Below are positions 41,190-47,575 of a stretch of DNA of 64,000 bases, piece after piece. Every line of letters starts with the position of its first letter. The stretch's first letter is position 1. Under the pieces are notes generated by a model that was given only the letters and a program-made list of their open reading frames with translations, made no database searches and was not told the origin of the DNA. Origin of the DNA: Pseudomonas brassicacearum subsp. brassicacearum (lineage in GTDB: Bacteria; Pseudomonadota; Gammaproteobacteria; Pseudomonadales; Pseudomonadaceae); the NCBI RefSeq assembly GCF_008801605.1, contig NZ_VZPJ01000005.1, positions 310,001-374,000 on the forward strand, read 5' to 3'. The position numbers and the translations under genes were made by a program.

Positions 41190-41260
41190 TGTCGCCACTT
41201 CTGTCGCCATGCTCCAGACCACGTTATACGCGAGTTGTCGCCACTGTCGCCGCTGTCGCC
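41190..41260 (+). repeat. Cluster B of TGTCGCC repeats
   Basis: Five copies of TGTCGCC on the plus strand, starting at 41190, 41202, 41236, 41245 and 41254; the last three are 9 bp apart, as in cluster A. An inverted AGTGGCGAC copy precedes the first. Together with cluster A they flank the DUF3987 gene and face each other. Confidence 0.75.
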
Positions 41261-41502
41261 ATACCTATATCCATGCCCAACGAAAGGATCCGCTTTGACA
41301 CTGAACCGGCTCTGCGCCCGATACAGATCACGAGCAATTACTGACGGGTAAAAGAAGGCTGGCGCTGATCAAATTTGAAATGAAAGGGGGGAACGCGGTG
41401 GCTGCAAGAAAAAGCGAGTGAACCCTCCGATCGGCGCGATCAAAGATCGCTTAATCGGAGGGTTTGGCGGGAAAAGCAAAGTCTCAAACGTCAATTACAA
41501 AC

Positions 41503-42039
41503 TCAGGCATCGATGCTGGTTGATTGGGAAGTGACTGCCTCACGTCGCATGATCAGCGTCTGCTGCAATCGCAGCAGAAAACCTGCTTCAAATGCTTCTT
41601 GGGGATCACCTGGACGATGATGCTTTCGGTTTTGCGCCAGTGCCCACCACAGCGGCAATGATGAGCCATCGAGCCAGGTCTCAGCGCACCGAACGCCGTC
41701 CTCAATCATCGGGCGGAATTCATTGCCCCAAGGTGTTCGGAGACCAGGACAGCCTTCAGCTGAAGGGACAGAGACGTACTCACCACCCTGTTGATGAACG
41801 CGCTGAGCTGGGATACCGGACAAACATCGAAACGCCTTGTCGAACAACACAGCCGCGTCATCCAACAGCTCTACCGCCAGCTCAACATCCTGTGGAAAAT
41901 GAAGCAGGACGCTCTGTGCTCCATTAAGCCGAAGTATTGCAGCCTGCCGTAGTTTAATCGCTGCATCTTCAGGGGTAAGCGATGAAGTATCGATGCTGTT
42001 GGGTTTGGGAAGGCCAATGAGAAGCGAAAGATCAAACAT
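41503..42039 (-). CDS. Hypothetical island protein
   Basis: A 178-residue soluble protein starting MFDLSLLIGLPKPNS. It has a helical middle (DVELAVELLDDAAVLFDKAF) and a Trp-rich part (TPWGNEFRPMIEDG, SLPLWWALAQNRKHH). I do not recognise a family. Codon use is like the left, GC-richer part of the island. A good GGAGGATTC site precedes the ATG. Confidence 0.7.
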   Translation of the reverse strand: MFDLSLLIGLPKPNSIDTSSLTPEDAAIKLRQAAILRLNGAQSVLLHFPQDVELAVELLDDAAVLFDKAFRCLSGIPAQRVHQQGGEYVSVPSAEGCPGLRTPWGNEFRPMIEDGVRCAETWLDGSSLPLWWALAQNRKHHRPGDPQEAFEAGFLLRLQQTLIMRREAVTSQSTSIDA

Positions 42040-42573
42040 CGCGGAATCCTCCGAGATCTTTTGCAGCTTGAATCATTTGGCCAGGGTGGCGCACGAGCTT
42101 AAAAGGGGGACAGGTCATTTTCCTTATCTCCTCGGACAGTTAAGGAGCCGTCCACCCAGCCGTTCTGACACGAAATGGGTGGCGGACCGTACGGGGGTCA
42201 GAAACCGGCGTCCGAGGGAACCGGCCAGGCCGAAGCCTGCCCCGCACGGACCGCCATAGAAAAGCAGCAGCTAAGCCTATGTAAGCACTTAATAGCTGGC
42301 TATGGCGCTATGCGCCTCGAACAATTCAGGTTCTGACACCCGGCCACGGGATTGACCGTGACGGGACAAAGCGTAAATGTGAAGCAGTGACAACACAAGC
42401 ATGCAGTATCAATAAGCTATACATCCGAATGAAGCTGCCGGCCAGACGATGACGCTCGACGGTGACTGGTGGCCCTCCACCGCTTCAGCTCTGACCTAAC
42501 GACGACTACTGCAGAGCCCGACCACACTGATAGAATCGGCATGGTTGTACATAACGCCCTTCTGAGAAATTTT
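42040..42573. other. Intergenic region with imperfect inverted repeats
   Basis: About 530 bases without a supported gene. A GGCGGACCGTACG at 42181 and a CGCACGGACCGCC at about 42243 form an imperfect stem enclosing GGCCAGGCCGAAGCCTG, and CACCCA/TGGGTG arms lie just before. This could be a structured RNA or a binding region. Confidence 0.45.
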
Positions 42574-42906
42574 ATGAATACAGAATTGACGGAAGAAGAG
42601 ATGCGCCGGGCGCTCTTCGGTGATTCTCAGTCCCCTGCGCCAGCATTTAACACACACGTGCAAGACACCGTCCCGGTTGTCGTGATGGTACAACTGGTAA
42701 ACGCAGCGAAGAAAAAGAAAGTCTCAAAAGGCTTCACGCCCAGGCTGAGAGTCACGCTGCGGGTGGGAAATGAATTTGAAGGCAAAATGCACGAGATGGT
42801 ACATGAGGCCGATACGCTGAGCTCACTAGTTGCGGAGCAAGAAGCTACAAAGACGGCCAGAAAAAAATTCAGATTTGTGGAAGTTGTATCGGTCAAGTCG
42901 ATGTAA
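42574..42906 (+). CDS. Hypothetical island protein
   Basis: A 110-residue protein starting MNTELTEEEMRRALFGD, with an acidic N-terminus, a basic KKKKVSKGF stretch and a beta-rich end. I prefer this ATG because the residues look like a protein start; in-frame codons back to 42469 exist but have low-quality sequence. No strong ribosome-binding site is visible. No family recognised. Confidence 0.55.
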   Translation: MNTELTEEEMRRALFGDSQSPAPAFNTHVQDTVPVVVMVQLVNAAKKKKVSKGFTPRLRVTLRVGNEFEGKMHEMVHEADTLSSLVAEQEATKTARKKFRFVEVVSVKSM

Positions 42907-43379
42907 GCGGCCCGTCTAATTTGGTACTAAATCGTTATCTGTTACCGCAGGTCACCCGACCGACCAGTTCGTGTCGATTGAGGCCTTAAACCTCAGTTAC
43001 GCTAATCATATCGCAGGCTGGATTTAACACTGACGCTCCATCCAAAGTCTCGATACTTAACTGACCGCCAGCTCCCCGCAGCCGAGGGTAGCGACGGGCA
43101 GAAACCGGCCAAAAGCCCCCCTCCGCGGGGAGTTCTCGTAGCTACTACGACAGCAACGTTTGAAAGCCATTCAGAGGCAAGGATTCAGCTTATACAACCA
43201 CGTTGAGCATAGTGTCAGCGCGGGATGAGAGGAAGAATGTAGTGAATCGTCCGCCCAGACTGGATTTTCGCCCATCTGTCGCTATGTTTAAAGGAAGAGT
43301 AGGACCATTCCGAGCTCGCACGCTGGCCACTCTTTAGTAAGCGCACATAAAAATATCGCTCACTCCAAGGATGATCAAA
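42907..43379. other. Gene-free stretch before the HEPN-like genes
   Basis: About 470 bases. It contains one copy of the dispersed GGCAGAAACCGGCCAAAAG element (43096-43118). GC falls sharply at its right end, where the low-GC cargo begins. I see no gene. Confidence 0.5.
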
Positions 43380-44363
43380 ATGGCTGCAGAGAAGAGAGTG
43401 CGATCGGTTGGTTCCGTAGCTGGCGAGCTTATAAAGAAATCCAGAGAGGCGGCCCTCGCTTCGGTGCAAATATTCAATAACCCTGCGCTCACCTTTAAGT
43501 CTGAAATATTCATTGTTTTGATGATGATATCTTGGACTTATCTCCTTCACGCATTTTATCGAAAAAAAGGAATTGAATATCGGTACTTCAAAATGGAAGG
43601 CGCGCGAAAGCGATTTCACAAAACTGCTAAAGGCGCTGTAAAGCATTGGGAACTAGAGAAGTGCTTAAATCAACCTGAATCGCCGGTAGATTTGAGCGCC
43701 GCTAACAATCTCCGATTTCTAATCGGCTTGAGGCATGAAATCGAACACCAAATGACAACAAAGATTGATCAGTTCTTAAGCGCTAGATTTCAGGCCTGCT
43801 GCTTAAATTATAACGAAATTATAAAGTCTTTATTTGGTTCCAGCTTTGGCATAGACAAGCATTTATCTTTTAGCCTTCAGTTCTCCTCCTTGAACAAGGA
43901 TCAAGTTGACAGATTATCTCAGGCGGACGGCCTCCCTGAAAATATCCGAGCCTATATAACTTCGTTTGACTTAGCTCTAACCGAGGAAGAATTCAATGAT
44001 CCGAAATTTTCTTATCGCGTTTTCTTTGTCCCTAAAACTGCAAATCATAAAGGCCAGGCGGATCAAGTAATTGAATTTATCAAGCCAGGGTCTGAAATGG
44101 CTCTAGGAATGAACACCAAGTATATTCAAATCAAAGAGACCGAGCGCCCTAAATATCTGCCTTCGAAAATTGTCGAAAAAGTAAAGAATGCAGGCTATCC
44201 GAGATTTAACATGATGCATCACACGCAAATGTGGCAATTCCACGAAGCAAAAAAACAAGGCAAGGGTTTTGGTGTTACCGTCATGAATACGTGGTACTGG
44301 TATGAAACATGGCTGAATAAAGTGCTAGCTGAGTGTGACATTCGAAAAAAGGAATTCCTGTAG
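43380..44363 (+). CDS. DUF3644 protein with HEPN-like R-x4-H motif
   Basis: A 327-residue protein whose N-terminal half matches the DUF3644 family (KKSREAALASVQIFNNP, LTFKSEIFIVLMMISWTYLLHAFYRKKGIEYRY). Residues 118-123, RHEIEH, fit the R-x4-6-H catalytic motif of HEPN RNases. The C-terminal part (about 200-327) is unlike anything I recognise. DUF3644 genes are often in variable islands, so a defence or toxin role is plausible but not shown. AAGGA lies eight bases before the chosen ATG. AT-rich codon use marks it as acquired. Confidence 0.75.
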   Translation: MAAEKRVRSVGSVAGELIKKSREAALASVQIFNNPALTFKSEIFIVLMMISWTYLLHAFYRKKGIEYRYFKMEGARKRFHKTAKGAVKHWELEKCLNQPESPVDLSAANNLRFLIGLRHEIEHQMTTKIDQFLSARFQACCLNYNEIIKSLFGSSFGIDKHLSFSLQFSSLNKDQVDRLSQADGLPENIRAYITSFDLALTEEEFNDPKFSYRVFFVPKTANHKGQADQVIEFIKPGSEMALGMNTKYIQIKETERPKYLPSKIVEKVKNAGYPRFNMMHHTQMWQFHEAKKQGKGFGVTVMNTWYWYETWLNKVLAECDIRKKEFL

Positions 44364-44496
44364 ATTATACGCGATCTGCTGTTTTCGATTCGTAGCAGCG
44401 ATTCTAATAACATCGGTGGAGCATATCTTTAAAGCCACCTAGATTCCGGAGTAAAAATTGTTAAAGCTACATACCCAGTTGATTTGCGTTCATCAC

Positions 44497-45267
44497 ATGA
44501 ACAATATAGACGATCCTTCTGAATTTGTGCCAGCGCCTGACAGGCGTGCAAATAAGCCTATTGGCATCCACGAGGCATCCACGAACAAAACAGCTTTTTT
44601 TCAAAAAATAATCAAACCAAAAATTGGTTCAAATATAATTACATTGGCGCTCCCCAACGAGATCACTTTAGCCATAAGCGTGGCAACTAAGGCTTTGCGG
44701 CAAGCTCAAAAAATCAAAGTGGATCTCGAGCGGTTATCGGAATTTACCGAGTCTATATACGATCGCAATGTAGGCCTTGCCTATGATTACCTCGAGAACA
44801 TTCAGGTGGCGACGATATTTTCATATAAGGCAGTGGAATCGTTTTGCAATGCCGTAATTCCTGACACATACATATACAAAAAATCCACGAGCAAGTCTAC
44901 TGAGCATTACAGCAAAGAACAGATAGAGCGATGGATATCTACTTCGGAGAAGGTGGCATCCATATTGCCATCAATACTGAAGTGCCCGCCACCTCAATCA
45001 GCAAGCTTCTGGTCTGACTTCAAGAGCCTTGAGCGCTTAAGAAACGAGATTATGCACTGCAAGTCAAGCAATACAGATGCAATACTGGAAGAACTATTCG
45101 CAGAATACGTATACCGATATATACAGTCAGCCATGATTTTGCTCGAACACTTTATTTCTATAGATCCATCTAATCCAATTTTTCCATTAGGTTTTGGGAC
45201 GTCTATGGTGCGGATTATGAGCGTAGAAAAGGCGGAAGATATATTGGGCAAAATAGAGGAGAGCTGA
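44497..45267 (+). CDS. Hypothetical protein with HEPN-like R-x4-H motif
   Basis: A 256-residue, mainly helical protein. Residues 182-187, RNEIMH, in LERLRNEIMHCKS, fit the HEPN motif, preceded by a helix with FSYKAVESFCNAV as in HEPN folds. It follows the DUF3644 gene on the same strand by 133 bases. The start is the first ATG; frame upstream opens only with TTG. I infer a HEPN ribonuclease-type or toxin protein; no family name can be given. Confidence 0.6.
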   Translation: MNNIDDPSEFVPAPDRRANKPIGIHEASTNKTAFFQKIIKPKIGSNIITLALPNEITLAISVATKALRQAQKIKVDLERLSEFTESIYDRNVGLAYDYLENIQVATIFSYKAVESFCNAVIPDTYIYKKSTSKSTEHYSKEQIERWISTSEKVASILPSILKCPPPQSASFWSDFKSLERLRNEIMHCKSSNTDAILEELFAEYVYRYIQSAMILLEHFISIDPSNPIFPLGFGTSMVRIMSVEKAEDILGKIEES

Positions 45268-45334
45268 TTAAAACCTTATCCCCAACACGTTGGAAGACAA
45301 ATTATTCATTGCTTTCCTTTTTGCCTGATTTAAT

Positions 45335-45553
45335 TTATGACTGACGTATCCTCATAATGGCATCTGTGATGGCTTGAGCATTTGTGTCCAGCGTTTCCAT
45401 GGCGGACATCGCATTGGCGCCGACACTTCCAACCCCATTTTCTGAGAGCCACTTTGTTATCTCTTCTATCGCTGCGCCCAGGGCATGCTGATTGTGCAAG
45501 AGCAATGTCAAAGCGTCCGCCGTGGCGATCTTGCAGTCTAAGTTATGTGGCAC
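45335..45553 (-). CDS. Small hypothetical protein
   Basis: A 72-residue acidic helical protein (LLLHNQHALGAAIEEITKWLSENG, AMETLDTNAQAITDAIMRIRQ). Similar short proteins are frequent in Pseudomonas accessory DNA; function unknown. It lies just downstream of the remnant cassette region but has no attC at its end. Confidence 0.5.
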   Translation of the reverse strand: MPHNLDCKIATADALTLLLHNQHALGAAIEEITKWLSENGVGSVGANAMSAMETLDTNAQAITDAIMRIRQS

Positions 45554-45852
45554 GGCAGCGTCCTTGAGGAATGGTACAGGAAGCCTAGTTTATCTCGCCG
45601 CTGGCTCAGGCTGGGAGAGTAATCGCACAGATCTGCTTTGCATTCGAACTGACCAGTCCTTTGCGCCGGACTTGATCAGCATGCTTCCTGGTGATGACCG
45701 GCGGAAATCGGCCAAAAGCGGCCTCTCGGTGAAGGTGGCTCGTGCTCCATGCTCTGGTACTTTGCTCATCGATTGGATCTGGCAGAAAGTAGTTGAGATC
45801 AGTGTGCTTAGCGCCAGCAGTGAGGCCGATAGACAAGAGTGCACGATTTGAC
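45554..45852. other. Degenerate stretch with a dispersed repeat
   Basis: About 300 bases beyond attC2, probably a decayed third cassette or junction. It holds a copy of the dispersed element (GGCGGAAATCGGCCAAAAGCGG, 45700-45723). No convincing gene. Confidence 0.4.
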
Positions 45853-45928
45853 CCCTAACGTTAGGTTAAAGGGCGGGCTTTAGCCCGTCCCAGTGAGCGG
45901 AGCGAGCGATTTGAAGCACTAGTTAGGC
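45853..45928 (-). repeat. attC2, at the end of cassette 2
   Basis: On the minus strand it starts GCCTAAC (which contains the stop codon of the cassette gene), continues TAGTGCTTCAAATCGC, has a central inverted repeat GACGGGCTAAAGCCCG, and ends CCTAACGTTAGG. R'' and R' boxes and the L-type arms are recognisable. Confidence 0.75.
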
Positions 45929-46372
45929 ATTGGATCTCAGCCACATTTCCAGCGTATGCCAAGAAATATAAAATACTACTCCGGCAATGAGCAGGCTGAA
46001 CTGTAACTTTGCAAGGTTATTAGACGTTTCGCTGTTGCTTTCAATTGCTGATCGAACACCTTCGCTAGCCGCAGCCAGAGCCTGCGGATGATTTCCAACT
46101 TGTGGGTGTCTGCCGCTTTCGATTTTTAACATTTCTATATTGGCATAAAGAGTAGAACTTACATATTGCAAGTGCCGACAACCGAAAAAGAAGCTGAAGC
46201 CCCAGAGCAATATACTAATGGCTAAAGGTATTTGAGATGACTTCAAAGAAAGCCCCTGAGTCTGGTTTAGGGCAAAAGCAATAGATGCACCTACCGCAGC
46301 CAGCAAAAAATAAGCATATTTATCTTGGGAAGTTCGAAGCTGACGATATAGCTCAATGATTTCTTCTTGCAC
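45923..46372 (-). CDS. Integron cassette 2: small membrane protein
   Basis: A 149-residue protein with membrane segments near 18-35, 47-64 and 122-140, and a soluble loop between. It starts with GTG behind a strong AAAGGAGG, 14 bases from the GTTAGG junction, and its TAA is within attC2, so it is a textbook cassette gene. The two N-terminal membrane segments followed by a soluble loop resemble pore-forming SLATT-type effectors only loosely. Function unknown. Confidence 0.72.
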   Translation of the reverse strand: MQEEIIELYRQLRTSQDKYAYFLLAAVGASIAFALNQTQGLSLKSSQIPLAISILLWGFSFFFGCRHLQYVSSTLYANIEMLKIESGRHPQVGNHPQALAAASEGVRSAIESNSETSNNLAKLQFSLLIAGVVFYISWHTLEMWLRSNA

Positions 46373-46385
46373 AAGACCCTCCTTT

Positions 46386-46463
46386 ACCTAACGTAGAGCT
46401 TTACAGCAATTTTGTAGCCGCGAAGCGGTGGAGAAATTGTCCGACAACAGCGACTTGTAGGGC
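46386..46463 (-). repeat. attC1, at the end of cassette 1
   Basis: On the minus strand GCCCTAC-AAGTCGCTGTTG at one end, a hairpin CACCGCTTCGCGGCTAC in the centre, and GCTCTACGTTAGGT at the other. The R'' box has lost one base relative to GCCTAAC. The type is that of Pseudomonas integron attC sites. Confidence 0.75.
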
Positions 46464-46501
46464 TGCTTTTTGCGTCGGATGTATTTTATTTTTTATAAGC
46501 T

Positions 46502-47029
46502 TTAAGTGGTGAATCCAATCCATTCCCGATTCATATTGAATATATTGAAACTTTCTTCTCCTGTATCACACCAGAATCCAATCCAATTTTTAGATAAATC
46601 AAACTGATTAAATGCTCCGTCCCCGGTTGCAACCAGAAAACCAACCCATTCTGATGCAGTGTCAAAGATCAGAATTACTTCTTCGTCTGCCTTTACGGTG
46701 AAGCCTATGGGCTGGCAACTTTCTGAGAAAATATATAGTCCTGTAATATTTGAGACTCTATTCGGGTCTATGCTTGACGTCCTTTTAGGGTCTATAGCCG
46801 ACCTCAGTTTTGGGTTGATATGTGATCTTTGGAATGGATCAATGTGTGATCTCCTACGAGGATCAATATGGGATCTTTGATTGGGATTTATATGAGATCG
46901 CCGATGAGGGTCGATATGACTTCTCCTATTGGGGTCAATATGAGAGCGCCTCCGAGGGTCAATGTGGGATCTCATGTTCGGATTGATATGGGATCGCGAA
47001 GCCGGGTTTCGTGTTGAGGGTATTTTCAT
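46502..47029 (-). CDS. Integron cassette 1: octapeptide-repeat protein with four-bladed C-terminus
   Basis: A 175-residue protein with two parts. Residues about 12-91 are ten copies of an octad with consensus RSHIDPxR. The C-terminal 80 residues are four repeats of about 22 residues with the pattern F(D/N)xxxxW(I/V)GF, which fits the 4-fold beta-flower fold. The start has AAGGA five bases upstream and lies 23 bases from the GTTAGGC of the attI junction. Function unknown; the charged repeat could be a binding array or spacer. Confidence 0.75.
   Translation of the reverse strand: MKIPSTRNPASRSHINPNMRSHIDPRRRSHIDPNRRSHIDPHRRSHINPNQRSHIDPRRRSHIDPFQRSHINPKLRSAIDPKRTSSIDPNRVSNITGLYIFSESCQPIGFTVKADEEVILIFDTASEWVGFLVATGDGAFNQFDLSKNWIGFWCDTGEESFNIFNMNREWIGFTT
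46757..46996 (-). repeat. Ten 24-bp tandem repeats in cassette 1
   Basis: Consensus on the coding strand AGATCCCATATTGACCC plus a variable seven bases, coding for RSHIDPxx. Variation between copies is mostly in the last two codons. Such arrays change length by slippage. Confidence 0.85.
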
Positions 47030-47044
47030 TTCATTCCTTATCAT

Positions 47045-47189
47045 TCGCCAAGCCTAACTATAAATAGACACCAACGGGTGCATAACTCCCCAGACGGGTG
47101 TGGTGTATAACATTCCTTGTTCGTCTCGCTATCCATGTTTATGCTGAGGCTTCCAGCGTTCCGATGACCGTAGAAGGGAGTTATACACC
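47045..47189. promoter_or_regulatory. attI-like region and intI promoter area
   Basis: GCCTAAC at 47052-47058 is the cassette junction. TGGTGTATAAC (47101-47111) and GTTATACACCA (47180-47190) form a perfect 11-base inverted repeat, and GTGCATAACTCCC (near 47079) is a third, imperfect copy. This may hold integrase-binding sites of attI and the divergent promoters. Confidence 0.6.
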
Positions 47190-47285
47190 ATGGATGGACA
47201 GCCTCGTTTGCTCGACCAGGTGCGGGAGCAAATTCTCTCGCGACACTACTCGATCCGTACGGAGCGTGTCTATTGCAAGTGGGTT
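47190..47285 (+). pseudogene. intI: Truncated integron integrase IntI
   Basis: The reading frame MDGQPRLLDQVREQILSRHYSIRTE is the N-terminus of integron integrases of the Pseudomonas type. After about residue 32 (RVYCKWV) it departs from the family and soon stops, so over 90% of the gene, with the catalytic domain, is lost. Confidence 0.75.
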
Positions 47286-47575
47286 ACGCCGCACGGCAGG
47301 AATAGGTCTGCTGAGGTCGAAGCATCTCATGCAGATTTCGCAGTGTATGGCTGCGTATTTACCATTACCCAGCACTAGGCACCATCTGCATAAGCAGAGT
47401 GTCTCTACCGGAGCGGAGGTAGTCCAAAAACGTCCACTTTTGGCCGTTTTCTGCCCTTGGCGACAGGCAGAAATCGGCCAAGAGCGGTCATTCAGCCTGT
47501 CTAACAAACTAGGGACGATTCAAACCGTGAAAAGCGTCGAGCCAGTTTCTCTTTAGAGGCACGTCCTGATCGCCA
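47286..47575. other. Junction region with an inverted pair of dispersed repeats
   Basis: Follows the broken intI. ACTTTTGGCCGTTTTCTGCC (47437) and GGCAGAAATCGGCCAAGAG (47467) face each other across about ten bases. The repeat may mark the break point of intI. No gene seen. Confidence 0.5.

Larger units (their letters stand above)
40436..41502. other. Non-coding control region of the island
   Basis: About 1 kb without a convincing gene. It holds a perfect 14-bp stem hairpin at 40858-40892, repeat cluster B (41190-41260), and a nested hairpin at 41419-41466 (AACCCTCCGAT/ATCGGAGGGTT). A minus-strand reading frame at 40719-40997 has the composition of the short Ash-like frames that overlap the immunity RNA region of P4-type satellites; I treat it as non-coding RNA rather than protein. 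Confidence 0.5.
45853..47285 (-). mobile_element. Remnant chromosomal integron (intI fragment, attI region, two cassettes)
   Basis: From right to left: a truncated intI on the plus strand, an attI-like spacer, then two minus-strand genes, each ending in an attC site. The cassettes run away from intI, as in every integron. Genes start within 15-25 bases after GTTAGG junctions, and the stop of cassette 2 lies inside its attC. Such integrons are known in P. stutzeri and relatives. Without a full intI this one is not mobile on its own. Confidence 0.8.

Noticed and set aside
42040..42573. Retron msr-msd region
   Set aside because: The inverted repeats suggested it, but there is no reverse transcriptase gene nearby.
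45590..45844. Minus-strand frame of 84 codons after attC2
   Set aside because: Contains the dispersed repeat and reads as repeat-derived sequence (LLADFRRSSPG); no gene signals.
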